Of a DNA stretch of 64,000 bases, positions 49,206 to 58,796 are shown in pieces; position 1 is the stretch's first letter; each line of letters opens with the position of its first letter. Below the pieces are notes generated by a model. The model did no database searches and was not told the origin of the DNA. It saw only the letters and a list, made by a program, of their open reading frames with translations. A program made the translations under genes and the position numbers. The stretch is from Mycolicibacterium pyrenivorans (GTDB lineage Bacteria > Actinomycetota > Actinomycetes > Mycobacteriales > Mycobacteriaceae), in NCBI RefSeq assembly GCF_025821625.1, contig NZ_JACKSH010000097.1:62001-126000 (forward strand), given 5' to 3'.

Positions 49206-49718
49206 GCAGCGGAACATCGCGGACTCGCCCGTTGATCCGGACATGAGCAAACGGTCTGGGGCGCGCCACGAGACGGGTCGATCCCCTGTTTGCAAACATG
49301 TTGCGGGCCAACGGTTCTGAAGGCGTTTGGTAACCGGGGGCGCCCCCTCGGCCGGGCCGCTTTCGGGCCACTCCCGGGTGATACTGAGGTGTGCTCGATA
49401 GCCGAGACGTCCCATTGTCCCGGCGCGCTATGGATTTCGGTTACCTGGAGTTTGCTATGGAAGCGCCCACGAGATACTTGCCTACGGTAATATCCGCCGC
49501 AGTCGGGAAACTGACAGTCTCGAAAATACCGGAACAGCGCGCCGCGCCGGGGTGTCGAACCCGCGCCGGCAACCTGCTTCGCGGGCTCGACCAACGGGTT
49601 GGCCAGCGAAGACCGGCGCCACACCGCATACTTCGTGCTGTACCGCGGTCGAAGCGAGAGCAGTCGCCCGGTCACCGGACGCCCCAAGGTGGGGTGTCTC
49701 CTCACGAAGGGATGTTGT

Positions 49719-51089
49719 GTGAAGCGAGCGACAAAGGCTGCGATGACTGTGGCTACGCTGCCGTTTGCGGCGGCGCTACCGCTGGTCTTGGGTGGCCCGT
49801 TGCCCACCGCCGCGGCTTCCGGACTCATCCTGGACGGGCCGGCGACCGTGCTCCACCACGGCCCCACCCCGTGGAGCATGCCCAGCACCCTCGACGGCGC
49901 GCTGTGTGAGGCGCCCAAGGTGTGCCGCGAGGTCTATTACGACTGGATCCAGCCCTATGGCCCGATCGAGATCGGCATGGCCGAGAACGTCAGACGGCTC
50001 AACACCTACATCAAATACGTCGGCACCGACCCGAAGATCGTCTACGGGTTCAGCGGCGGCGCCCGGGTGGCCTCCGTGTGGCTCCAAGACAAGGCCGACG
50101 ACTCGGGCGCCCCGGAACCCGAGGACCTGTCGTTCGTCCTCATCGGCAACGGCGGCCGCGACTACGGCGGCGTCAACGGCTGGTTTTGGGGCAACCTGCT
50201 GGAGACCCCGACCGACACCCAATACGAAATCGTGGATATTGCCCGGGAATACGACCCCATCGCGGACTTTCCGACCAACCCGTTCAACCTGCTCGCGCTT
50301 GCCAACGGAATTGCGGCGTTCTCATACGTTCACCTGAGGTACGACGAGGTGAATCTCGACGATCCGGACAACATCGTCTGGAAAGAGGGCAAGACCACCT
50401 ACGTCCACGTCCCGACCGACCATCTTCCGCTGCTACAGGGCTTCTACGACCTGGGCCTGGGGTGGATGGTCGAGGACCTCGAGCCCGAGCTGAGGGTAGC
50501 GATCGACAAGGCCTACAACCGCACCTGGCTGGAGGGCAAGGAGCCGCAGGGCGAGGTGAGCACCCCGACCGCGATCCAAGAGGTCTCCCGCAGTGCCGCG
50601 ACGGTCAGCGACGAGGACGCGAGTGCCGACGGATCCATCGGCACCGCTGACGCCACCGAAACCACGGGCGGCGGTTCGTCCGACGAACTCGCCGAGGACT
50701 CGACAGAAACCGCAGACTCCACCGCGCCCGTGGATGACGACCCCGTGCCGGCAGGCGAAGTGACGCCGACTGCCGAGGCGGATGGCGACATCGATGACAC
50801 TCCATCGGTCGACGACGACGAGGCCGCCGAGGACGGTGACGACACGGGCACCCCGGACGACACCGAAGCAGACGACACCGGCACCTCGGACGACGGGGGC
50901 ACCTCGGACGACGCGGAAGCCGACGACGCTCCCACCGGAGGCAAGCACCGCGCACCTCTCAACGGCACCGCGAAGGCCGAGAAATCCGGCGACTCCGCGT
51001 CCCGCGGTGCCGACGCCGGTGCCGGTGGCGACGGTTCGAGCTCGACCAGCTCGTCGAGCTCGTCGTCGGGTGGTGACAGCGAAAGCTGA
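49719..51089 (+). CDS. Secreted PE-PPE-domain serine hydrolase with acidic tail
   Basis: This 456-residue protein starts at GTG 49719, 6 nt after AAGGGA; the open frame further upstream lacks support. The signal peptide is VKRATKAAMTVATLPFAAALPL (cut near residue 35). The PE-PPE hydrolase domain has the nucleophile motif GFSGGA, then FVLIGNGGRDYGG, YDPIADFPTNPFNLLALANGIAAF and YVHVPTDHLPLLQGF. It is clearly related to the protein at 43532-44800. The last ~150 residues are Asp/Glu/Thr/Ser-rich (DDTGTPDDTEADD and similar), ending in a Ser/Gly run. Likely a secreted esterase or acyltransferase acting on envelope lipids. Confidence 0.85.
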   Translation: MKRATKAAMTVATLPFAAALPLVLGGPLPTAAASGLILDGPATVLHHGPTPWSMPSTLDGALCEAPKVCREVYYDWIQPYGPIEIGMAENVRRLNTYIKYVGTDPKIVYGFSGGARVASVWLQDKADDSGAPEPEDLSFVLIGNGGRDYGGVNGWFWGNLLETPTDTQYEIVDIAREYDPIADFPTNPFNLLALANGIAAFSYVHLRYDEVNLDDPDNIVWKEGKTTYVHVPTDHLPLLQGFYDLGLGWMVEDLEPELRVAIDKAYNRTWLEGKEPQGEVSTPTAIQEVSRSAATVSDEDASADGSIGTADATETTGGGSSDELAEDSTETADSTAPVDDDPVPAGEVTPTAEADGDIDDTPSVDDDEAAEDGDDTGTPDDTEADDTGTSDDGGTSDDAEADDAPTGGKHRAPLNGTAKAEKSGDSASRGADAGAGGDGSSSTSSSSSSSGGDSES

Positions 51090-51191
51090 TCCTGGACTGA
51101 AATCCGCTGCGGCGCCGACGCTTCGAGCCGGTGCCGGCCCGTCGGCGGGAGGAGGTACGCGCCGGAGACAGCGGACGGCTATCCTTCCCGG

Positions 51192-52049
51192 GTGGCAACC
51201 AAAGACAAGCCTGGCCTGTCCGGCAAGGTCGCCTTCATCACCGGCGGCGCATCGGGGATAGGGGCAGCGCTGACGTCGAAACTGACCGACGCGGGTGCCG
51301 AGGTCTGGATCGCCGACCGCCAGTTCGAGGTCGCCGAACGACTCGCGCAGCAACTCGGCGCGGGCGGCGCCACGGTGCGCGCCGTCGAACTCGATGTGCG
51401 CGACCCCGCCGCGTTCGAGAGGGCGGTTGCCCAGACCGTGCAGACGTCGGGCCGCATCGACTTCCTGTTCAACAACGCCGGCATCGGGATCGGCGGCGAG
51501 GTCGACACCCTCACACTCGATGACTGGAACGACATCATCGACGTGAACCTGCGCGGGGTGATCCACGGCGTCCAGGCCGCCTACCCGGTGATGATCAGGC
51601 AGGGCAGCGGCCACATCGTCAACACCGCGTCGATGGCGGGTCTGATCACCACCTCGGCGCAGGCCGGCTACTCCGCGACCAAGCACGCCGTCGTCGCCCT
51701 GTCCAAGACCATGCGGGTCGAGGCGGCGACCCACGGCGTGCACGTGTCGGTGCTGTGCCCGGGCGTGGTTCGCACCCCGATCCTGTCCGGGGGGGAGTAC
51801 GGCCGCAACAAGACCGTCAGCCGGGAGGACCTTCTCAAGCTCGGTGAGGCGCTGCGTCCGATCGAACCCGAGGCCTTCGCCGAGCAGGCGTTACGTGCCG
51901 TACTGCGAAATCGGGCGATCATCGTCGTGCCCCGGTGGTGGAAAGCACTGTGGTACCTCGAGCGGCTTTCGCCGACGCTGTCCATGCGCACGGCCGGGGC
52001 CGCGCTCCGACGCACCCGTCAGGTTCAGTCAGCCGTACCGCGTCAGTAA
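51192..52049 (+). CDS. Short-chain dehydrogenase/reductase (SDR)
   Basis: This 285-residue classical SDR starts at GTG 51192. It has TGGASGIG cofactor loop, ELDVRD, NNAGIG, the Ser in NTASMAG and the YSATKHAV catalytic Tyr-Lys. The C-terminal ~60 residues (AEQALRAVLRNRAIIVVPRWWKALWYLERLSPTL) resemble the tail of mycobacterial SDRs that act on lipid alcohols and may touch the membrane. The 3' end overlaps the 3' end of alkB (convergent, 21 nt overlap). The substrate could be an alkanol or secondary alcohol, by neighbourhood only. Confidence 0.88.
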   Translation: MATKDKPGLSGKVAFITGGASGIGAALTSKLTDAGAEVWIADRQFEVAERLAQQLGAGGATVRAVELDVRDPAAFERAVAQTVQTSGRIDFLFNNAGIGIGGEVDTLTLDDWNDIIDVNLRGVIHGVQAAYPVMIRQGSGHIVNTASMAGLITTSAQAGYSATKHAVVALSKTMRVEAATHGVHVSVLCPGVVRTPILSGGEYGRNKTVSREDLLKLGEALRPIEPEAFAEQALRAVLRNRAIIVVPRWWKALWYLERLSPTLSMRTAGAALRRTRQVQSAVPRQ

Positions 52050-53216
52050 CCGCTGCTTTTTGCGCCGACTCAGCGCGGCCCGGCGGACGTCGCCGCCGTA
52101 GTGGGCGAGCACCCGCCGGTCCATGACGCGCCGCCACACCGGCGGGAACAGCGCCACCACCACCATCGTCGCGTAACCCGCCGGCAGCTGCGGGGCCTCG
52201 TCGGCATGACACAGCGCCTGATACCGCCGCTGCGGGTTCGCGTGATGGTCGGAATGGCGCTGCAGGTGGAACAGGAACACGTTGGAGATCACCGAGTTGC
52301 TGTTCCAGCTGTGCGAGGGACGGACCTGCTCGTATCTGCCACCGGGTCGCTGCTGCCTGCGCAGCCCGTAGTGCTCGAGGTAGTTGATGGTCTCCAACAG
52401 GAAGATCCCGATGACGGCCTGGCCGATCAGCCAGGGCAGCACCTCGACGCCGAACGCCGCGACCAGAGCCGCGAACAGTGCCAGCGTCATGAGCCAGGCA
52501 TTGAGCACGTCGTTTCGCAGCGTCCAGGCAGACTTACCGCGCCGTGCCAGACGGTTGCGCTCGAGCCTCCATGCGGAGCGCAGGCTGCCGAATATGGACC
52601 GGTAGTGGAAGAGGTAGACGTTCTCGCCCAAGCGGGCGCTGGCGGGATCCTCCGGCGTGGCGACACGGGCGTGGTGGCCGCGGTTGTGCTCGACGAAGAA
52701 ATGCCCGTACCCGGTCTGCGCCAGGGCCACCTTGCTGAGCCACCGCTCGGACTGCGCCCTCTGGTGACCCATCTCGTGGGCGGCGTTGATCGCGACGCCG
52801 GCGATTCCGCCGACGGTCAGCATCAGGCCCAGCTTGTCGATGTCGGTCAGCGTGACTCCACCGCCGCCGCTCCAGAACCAGCAGGCGAGCACCAACGTCA
52901 CGTACTGGGCGGGGAGATAGAGGTAGACGGCCCATCGGTAGTACCGATCATCCTCCAGGCGGGCCAGAGCGCTGTCGGGAGGATTCTCGGTGTCGGGGCC
53001 GACGAGATAGTCCAGGGAAGGAATGACGATGAACATCAACATCGGACCGGACCACCAGAAAACACCCCAGCCCGTGGTCGCCACGGCCAGCCACGACATG
53101 GGGACGAGGATGGGGATGACCAGCCCGAGTAACCAGACATAGCGCTTGCGGTCGCGCCAGCCGCGAGCAACCGCGAATTCGTGCCCGCTACGTGTGCGTC
53201 TGTACTGAGTCGGCAT
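52029..53216 (-). CDS. alkB: AlkB-type alkane 1-monooxygenase
   Basis: This is a 395-residue membrane di-iron hydroxylase. The histidine boxes HEMGHQ, EHNRGHH and LQRHSDHH and the NYLEHYGL motif are all intact, with about six membrane segments between them. It would hydroxylate the end of medium or long alkanes or fatty chains, using electrons from rubredoxin. In many mycobacteria alkB is followed by two rubredoxin genes; here the next gene on the same strand is unrelated, so rubredoxins must be encoded elsewhere. ATG 53216 gives MPTQYRRTRSG. Confidence 0.93.
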   Translation of the reverse strand: MPTQYRRTRSGHEFAVARGWRDRKRYVWLLGLVIPILVPMSWLAVATTGWGVFWWSGPMLMFIVIPSLDYLVGPDTENPPDSALARLEDDRYYRWAVYLYLPAQYVTLVLACWFWSGGGGVTLTDIDKLGLMLTVGGIAGVAINAAHEMGHQRAQSERWLSKVALAQTGYGHFFVEHNRGHHARVATPEDPASARLGENVYLFHYRSIFGSLRSAWRLERNRLARRGKSAWTLRNDVLNAWLMTLALFAALVAAFGVEVLPWLIGQAVIGIFLLETINYLEHYGLRRQQRPGGRYEQVRPSHSWNSNSVISNVFLFHLQRHSDHHANPQRRYQALCHADEAPQLPAGYATMVVVALFPPVWRRVMDRRVLAHYGGDVRRAALSRRKKQRLLTRYG

Positions 53217-53500
53217 CGTGCGCCCTGCTACCCCCTCTTAGCCGAACGGTATCCCGATCCTCGCACCCCGAAGCGACGGTTCGGTAACGTCGTCATACCA
53301 TTGCAGCTCCTTGTGAGCAATATCCCAGGCGAAGCAAGCGACCGCCGGGCCGACGCTCCGGTGTCGTCGGACCAATTGCTGAGCGGTTGTCCAGCCCCGG
53401 GTCGCGGTCCCCGGTGCTCGCCGGCGCCGCGTCGGGGTGCAGCAAACCCCGTACCGGATTCCCCGGCCGGAAAGCGGCGTCATTTCGGCTGCGGGGGACG

Positions 53501-55513
53501 TCACGACGTCAGGCTCGCGATCGCCGATGCCAGCTCCGGGGACGCCGAACTCCCCAGGTTCTGGTAGCTGCCGCCGGTGATCTGCGCGACCGACTCCCAG
53601 GTCGCCCGGTCGGGGTCGTCGCCGAAGTCGATCACGTTGACGGCGACCGGCCGGGCCGGATCGAACGCACCCCTGATGTACTGCTGCAGGCCCTCTGCCC
53701 CCAGCGACTGGTCGGTGTGCGGCCCGGCGGTGATGACCAGAACCGAGTTCTTCTGGCCGTCCCGGTACTTCGCCGATGCGTCGGTGTAGACCAGTCGGAG
53801 GGTGGTGAACGAGACCGCACCGCCGCCCGAGGGAGTCTGGCCGTCGAGCGCGGCGGTCAGCGCATCGGACCGCGGTCGCCCGTCGACCTGGTCGGACAGC
53901 GGCCCCACGGCCACCTCCGAGCGCCCCTGGACGCCGTCGAACGTCCACAGGCCCACCCCCGAGTCTGCGGGAAGCACCTGGACTCGCGCCTTGAGCGCAT
54001 CCACGACATTGGTCAGGCGCAGGTTCCCGCCCTCTTCGGTGGGCATCGACTGGTCCAGCATGACCGTGACGGTGGGGCTTTCCGCCGGCGTGGTCAGGGT
54101 GTCGGCGATGGTGATGCGGACGGCGTTGTCGCCGACGTTCATCGGCGCCGCCACGGGCGCGAAGTCGACGACGTCGCTGGCGGGCGGCGTCTGCCCGTCG
54201 ACGCGGAACCCGGCCTTCGCAAGCTCGCCGAGCTGCTCGGGTTTGCGCATGAACCGGGCGAACTCGCTGGCCGCGGTGACCTGTTCCTGGGCCAGCCAGT
54301 CGCCGGCGAGCAGGACGGTGGGGAAGTCGGCCGTCGCCGTCGGACCCGGCGGCAGCCAGCCGGCCAGCCTGGACTTCGCGTCGTCCAGCGACGACGCCTG
54401 CTTGAAGAGCCGCTGCTCGGTGGTGACCACGGCGTGCACGGGGGCCGACGCCGGATCGGACGCCTCGACGAGGGCGTCCAGTGCCGTGCCCGCCTTCGGG
54501 TCGGCGAGTTCGGGCGCGCCGCCGACGAGGGTGCTGACTGCTCCGAGGCCTGCGGTCGCCGGGGCGCCGGGCGGGGCAGCAGCGGCGGCAACGGCCTCGG
54601 CCGCCAGATAGGCGGCGTCGCTGTCCTGATCGAGCGGCAACGCCAGGCGGAGCCCGCCCCAGCCCTGCAGTCCCAGCCCTTCGAGCGCCGCAGGATCAGT
54701 CTGCAGCCGCGGCAGCGTTCCCCAGTTCTGCCCACCGAGAGCCTCTTTGAGCCGGGGTGACACGGCGAGCACGACCGGGGAGGTAACCAGGGAGCGGCTG
54801 TCACTGACGGTTTCGGCTCCCGCCACCGCTTCCAGTCGGGCTTCGGACACCGAGCTGGCGGGGATCCACAACGCCGGTCGCTCGCCGAGGTCGGACGGCC
54901 ACTGATCGGTGAACCCGTCGACGACCTGACCGGAATCGGCGGACTGGACGCCCACCTTGACGCAGCGGTCCCCGACCGGGGCGGCGGTCTCGTTGAACCG
55001 CTGCGCCAGCGTCGCAACGGGTTCGTTGATCGCCGGATCCGCGACGACGGCGACGGTGACCTCACCGTCGACACAGCGTGCGGCGGCGACGTCGGATCGG
55101 TCGGACAGGTTGTCTCCGAAGAAGCGCCACAGGATCACAACGCCGACCACGACGACGACGCTCACCAGCGCGACGACGACGCCGATGCTGACCCCGCGCC
55201 GATTCGGCGTCACCGCGCGGTGACTGCCGGTCCATTCGCCGCTGTCCCACTCACGTGCGGCCGGTGCGGCGTCGGGCGAGTATCCGGGGGAAGAAGACGG
55301 CTGATCGGTGTCGGCGGGTTCCCAGTCGGCAGATCCGAACTCGTCGTCGGCGGAGCCGAATTGACGGTCGGTAGAGCCGAATTCGTCACCGGCGGAGCCG
55401 AATCGGCCATCGCGGGGCTCCTGCTCGCGCGGTCCCGTGTCGAAGCCGAACCTTTCCGTGCGTGGCTCGTCGGGAGTGTCCTCCGGCTTGTCGGGAAGGC
55501 TATGTCTTCCCAT
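53501..55513 (-). CDS. Membrane-anchored VWA-domain protein (Rv1836c-like)
   Basis: This 670-residue protein has an acidic N-terminal cytoplasmic region with GS(A/T)D-type repeats (residues ~25-60), one membrane segment near residue 110 (GVVVALVSVVVVVGVVILW), an extracytoplasmic region like a periplasmic binding protein (~150-430) and a VWA domain (~470-665) with VTVMLDQSMP, VSFTTLRLVYTD and VLVITAGPHTDQS. The metal site motif DxSxS is only partly kept (DQSMP). It lies just downstream of glcB on the same strand, as in M. tuberculosis by recall. Function is unknown. Confidence 0.85.
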   Translation of the reverse strand: MGRHSLPDKPEDTPDEPRTERFGFDTGPREQEPRDGRFGSAGDEFGSTDRQFGSADDEFGSADWEPADTDQPSSSPGYSPDAAPAAREWDSGEWTGSHRAVTPNRRGVSIGVVVALVSVVVVVGVVILWRFFGDNLSDRSDVAAARCVDGEVTVAVVADPAINEPVATLAQRFNETAAPVGDRCVKVGVQSADSGQVVDGFTDQWPSDLGERPALWIPASSVSEARLEAVAGAETVSDSRSLVTSPVVLAVSPRLKEALGGQNWGTLPRLQTDPAALEGLGLQGWGGLRLALPLDQDSDAAYLAAEAVAAAAAPPGAPATAGLGAVSTLVGGAPELADPKAGTALDALVEASDPASAPVHAVVTTEQRLFKQASSLDDAKSRLAGWLPPGPTATADFPTVLLAGDWLAQEQVTAASEFARFMRKPEQLGELAKAGFRVDGQTPPASDVVDFAPVAAPMNVGDNAVRITIADTLTTPAESPTVTVMLDQSMPTEEGGNLRLTNVVDALKARVQVLPADSGVGLWTFDGVQGRSEVAVGPLSDQVDGRPRSDALTAALDGQTPSGGGAVSFTTLRLVYTDASAKYRDGQKNSVLVITAGPHTDQSLGAEGLQQYIRGAFDPARPVAVNVIDFGDDPDRATWESVAQITGGSYQNLGSSASPELASAIASLTS

Positions 55514-55551
55514 GGATGCCCTCGCGCACGCTCGTTCGACCCCTCATCGCG

Positions 55552-57795
55552 TCAGCCAACGTTACTAGCCGCCTTGAACTCCCGGCGCCGGCGATGCAGG
55601 ATCGGCTCGGTGTAGCCGTTGGGCTGCTCGGCGCCCGACAGGATCAGCTCCTGCGCCGCCAGGAACGCGATGTTGTTGTCGGGGTCGCCTGCCATCGGAC
55701 GGAATTCCGGATCCTCGGCGTTCTGCTCGTCCACCACCGCGGCCATGCGACGAAGGCTGGCCTTGACGTCCTCTTCGGTGATCACGCCGTGACGCAACCA
55801 GTTGGCCAGCAGCTGGCTGGAGATCCGCAGCGTCGCCCGGTCCTCCATCAGCGCGACGTCGTGGATGTCGGGAACCTTCGAGCACCCCACGCCTGCGTCG
55901 ATCCAGCGCACCACGTAGCCGAGGATCGACTGACAGTTGTTGTCGACTTCCTCGCGGATCTCCTCGGGCGCCCACGCCAGCTCCTTGGCGAGCGGAATCG
56001 TCAGCAGCTCCTCGAGAGACGACCGCCGCTTTCCTTCGAGCTCCTTGTGCACCGCGTACACGTCGACCTCGTGGTAGTGCATGGCGTGCAGCGTCGCCGC
56101 CGTCGGTGACGGCACCCACGCGGTGGTGGCGCCGGCCTTCGGCTGGCCGATCTTCTGGTCGACCATGTCGGCCATCAACTCGGTCATGGCCCACATGCCC
56201 TTGCCGATCTGGGCGCGCCCGGAGAATCCCGTGGCCAGCCCGATGTCGACGTTCTGGTTCTCGTAGGCGCCGATCCACGGCTGGGACTTCATCGCACCCT
56301 TGCGGATCATCGGGCCCGCCTGCATCGACGTGTGGATCTCGTCGCCGGTGCGGTCGAGGAAGCCGGTGTTGATGAACACCACGCGGTCGGCGGCGGCCTT
56401 GATGCACGCCTTGAGGTTGACCGTGGTGCGGCGCTCCTCGTCCATGATCCCGACCTTGATGGTGTTCTGTGGCAGCCCGAGCACGTCTTCGACCCGGCTG
56501 AACAACTCACAGGTGAACGCCACCTCGTCGGGACCGTGCATCTTCGGTTTGACGATGTAGATGGAACCGGTGCGGCTGTTGGCCAGCGGTCCGTTCGCCC
56601 CTTCGTTGTTGTCGGAGGCGCCGTGCAGCCCGTGAATGGCGATGAGGCTGGTGAACAGCGCGTCCTGGATTCCCTCGGGGACCTCCGGGCCGTCCTCGCC
56701 GTCGGCGTCGAACACGATGGCGTCGTTGGTCATCAGGTGGCCGACGTTGCGCACGAACAGCAGGCTGCGCCCGGGCAGCGTGATGGTCTCGGCGCCGTCC
56801 CCGGAGTCGGCGGCATCGGGCCGGGCGACGGTGTATGTGCGGTCCTCGTTGAGGACGCGGGTGAAGGTCTTGCCGCCCTTGCTGACCTCCTCGGCGAGGT
56901 CGCCGCGGTTGAGTCCCAGCCAGTTGCGGTACCCGAGCACCTTGTCGTCGGCGTCCACGGCGGCCACGGAGTCCTCGAAGTCCATGATCGTGGTGATCGC
57001 CGACTCCAGCACGACGTCCTTGATGCCCGCCTTGTCGGTCGAGCCGATGGGCGAGTCGGCGTCGACCAGGATCTCGATGTGCAGGCCGTTGTTGACGAGC
57101 AGAACGGCCGTCGGCCGGCCGGCCTCACCCAGGTAGCCGAGGAACTTCTCGGGCTCGCCGAGGCCGACGGAGCCTCCGTCGTCGAGGGTGGCCGCCACCT
57201 GACCGTCCTCGATCTTCAGGCCCGTGATGTCGGTCCACGACCCCGACGCCAGCGGAACGGCACCGTCGAGGAAACGGCGCGCGTAGACGATGACCTTGTC
57301 GCCCCGGATCCTGTTATAGCCTCCGCCTTTCTCCGCGCCGTCGTCCTCGGAGATGACATCGGTGCCGTACAGGGCGTCATAGAGCGAACCCCACCGCGCG
57401 TTGGCCGCGTTCAGCGAGAACCGCGCGTTGAGGATCGGCACCACCAGCTGCGGTCCGGCGGTGGTCGTGATCTCGTCGTCGACACCGGCGGTGCGGATCG
57501 TGAAGTCCGCCGGTTCGGGCTGCAGGTAGCCGATGTCGATGAGGAACTGGCGGTATTCGTCGGCGTCGAGGGGACCGATCACCCGTGCCCTGTGCCACTT
57601 GTCGATCTGGGCCTGCAGGTCGTCGCGGCGGGCCAGCAGATCCTGGTTCTTCGGGGTCAGATCCGTCACGACCTTGTCGACGCCCGACCAGAACGTGTCG
57701 GGGTCCAGCCCGGTGCCCGGCAGCGCCTCGCTGTTGATGAAGTCGTACAACACGGGGGCGACGCGCAGGTTACCCACCGTCACGCGTTCGGTCAT
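55552..57795 (-). CDS. glcB: Malate synthase G
   Basis: This 747-residue enzyme condenses glyoxylate with acetyl-CoA to give malate in the glyoxylate shunt, used for growth on fatty acids and two-carbon compounds. ATG 57795 ([19 protein letters not shown]) follows GGGAGGAA. Diagnostic segments are [80 protein letters not shown] and a C-terminal [24 protein letters not shown] carrying the catalytic Asp. M. tuberculosis GlcB is 741 residues, so this is full length. It fits the alkane- and lipid-degrading theme of the window. Confidence 0.96.
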   Translation of the reverse strand: MTERVTVGNLRVAPVLYDFINSEALPGTGLDPDTFWSGVDKVVTDLTPKNQDLLARRDDLQAQIDKWHRARVIGPLDADEYRQFLIDIGYLQPEPADFTIRTAGVDDEITTTAGPQLVVPILNARFSLNAANARWGSLYDALYGTDVISEDDGAEKGGGYNRIRGDKVIVYARRFLDGAVPLASGSWTDITGLKIEDGQVAATLDDGGSVGLGEPEKFLGYLGEAGRPTAVLLVNNGLHIEILVDADSPIGSTDKAGIKDVVLESAITTIMDFEDSVAAVDADDKVLGYRNWLGLNRGDLAEEVSKGGKTFTRVLNEDRTYTVARPDAADSGDGAETITLPGRSLLFVRNVGHLMTNDAIVFDADGEDGPEVPEGIQDALFTSLIAIHGLHGASDNNEGANGPLANSRTGSIYIVKPKMHGPDEVAFTCELFSRVEDVLGLPQNTIKVGIMDEERRTTVNLKACIKAAADRVVFINTGFLDRTGDEIHTSMQAGPMIRKGAMKSQPWIGAYENQNVDIGLATGFSGRAQIGKGMWAMTELMADMVDQKIGQPKAGATTAWVPSPTAATLHAMHYHEVDVYAVHKELEGKRRSSLEELLTIPLAKELAWAPEEIREEVDNNCQSILGYVVRWIDAGVGCSKVPDIHDVALMEDRATLRISSQLLANWLRHGVITEEDVKASLRRMAAVVDEQNAEDPEFRPMAGDPDNNIAFLAAQELILSGAEQPNGYTEPILHRRRREFKAASNVG

Positions 57796-57815
57796 GATTC
57801 CTCCCTCGCCTGCAC

Positions 57816-57832
57816 GTGCGCCTGCGGCGCAC
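57816..57832 (-). terminator. Hairpin between the glycosylase-like gene and glcB
   Basis: GTGCGCC, loop TGC, GGCGCAC, perfect, in the short gap before glcB. It could end the upstream transcript or structure the glcB leader. Confidence 0.35.
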
Positions 57833-57890
57833 CTGCCGTGTGCAATCCGGATGCGGCAATGTCGATCCAGCTTACCCAGCGGTAACGGGC

Positions 57891-58796
57891 TCAATCCCCG
57901 GCGGCGGTGTCCATCAGCGCGGCGCAGCGCTGAAGCAGCCTGGCCCGCAGGGGGAGGGCCCGCTCGCTGATCGCCTGCTGGGCCGCCGCATAAGAGCGGC
58001 GGCCACCGGGCGTTTCCACGGCGATCGGCTCAAACCCGAGCCCTCGCAGATCGTAGGGACTGGCCCGCATGTCCAGCACGCGGGCGTCGGCGGCCAGGTC
58101 CAGGCAGTCCAGGACCAGACCCGATTCGACCAGCGGGCCCAGCTTGAACGCCCACTTGTAGAGATCCATCCCGGCGTGCACGCAGCCCGGCTGCTCCGCC
58201 GCCGCCTGCGATTGCCGGGTCAACCGCTGGTTGTTGCGCCGGGCGGCCGGCTCGGTGAAGAACCGGTAGGCATCGAAGTGGCTGCAGCGCAACGGCATCG
58301 ACTCGACAACCGCATCCGTGGCGGCGGCACCGAGGCGCAGCGGCACGCCACCGTGACGCACCGTCGGCGCCTGATACACCATCGCCCACTCGTGCAGGCC
58401 GAAGCAGTTGAACCGTGCCGGGCGCGACGCCGTCGCCCCCAGCAACCCCGCGATGAAGCTCACAGTGTCCGCGCGGGCATGGAGATGGTCACGGCCGACG
58501 GTGACCCCGTCGGCGTGCCGCGTGTAGCCGGCGCGGTCCAGGTACCGGTGCGCCGATGCGCCGGCGAGCACCACGCCGTAGCCGGGATGCCAGACACGCA
58601 GCTGACGCGGCCGCAGGCTGTAGTAAGTGAACAGGAAGTCGAACACCGGGTGGGACTCGCCCGCGCGGCGGCGCGTCAGGTGCGGCTCGAGGAATTCGTC
58701 GGCTCGCGTGTGATGGGCGCGTGCGAGTTCCTGCCAGTGAGATTCGGCGAGCACCCGGTGGCCGACCGCCGAACCCGCATGCCCCACCTCAGACAC
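57891..58796 (-). CDS. 3-methyladenine DNA glycosylase-annotated family protein
   Basis: This protein has about 301 residues, and GTG 58796 overlaps the stop of the upstream CBS protein gene (GTGTCTGA). Recognisable segments are [55 protein letters not shown] and [19 protein letters not shown], which I associate with an actinobacterial family usually named 3-methyladenine DNA glycosylase; the HxDxYRF and CxHAxMDLYKW motifs look like a metal or active site of a different kind, so that name may be wrong. GTG 58787 is an alternative start. It is the last gene of a run with the two CBS proteins. Confidence 0.75.
   Translation of the reverse strand: MSEVGHAGSAVGHRVLAESHWQELARAHHTRADEFLEPHLTRRRAGESHPVFDFLFTYYSLRPRQLRVWHPGYGVVLAGASAHRYLDRAGYTRHADGVTVGRDHLHARADTVSFIAGLLGATASRPARFNCFGLHEWAMVYQAPTVRHGGVPLRLGAAATDAVVESMPLRCSHFDAYRFFTEPAARRNNQRLTRQSQAAAEQPGCVHAGMDLYKWAFKLGPLVESGLVLDCLDLAADARVLDMRASPYDLRGLGFEPIAVETPGGRRSYAAAQQAISERALPLRARLLQRCAALMDTAAGD

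Larger units (their letters stand above)
48653..49718. other. AT-rich intergenic region, no gene recognised
   Basis: This gap of 1066 bp lies between divergent PE-PPE hydrolase genes. Its left ~400 bp is markedly AT-rich against the surrounding high-GC DNA and holds a perfect 13-bp palindrome (48807-48836) and a 6-bp one (48897-48910). The right part is GC-rich with a 10-bp hairpin (49183-49205). Open frames here have no family features or typical codon use. It presumably holds the promoters of both flanking genes; an undetected small RNA is possible. Confidence 0.6.

Noticed and set aside
48653-49718. Insertion sequence remnant in the AT-rich gap
   Set aside because: I found no transposase fragment, terminal inverted repeats or target duplication; the palindrome is internal and short.
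48881-49918. Minus-strand open frame of about 345 codons across the AT-rich gap
   Set aside because: Its composition is Ser/Arg/Pro-rich with scattered Cys, it matches no family, and it overlaps the start and signal peptide of the PE-PPE gene on the other strand.
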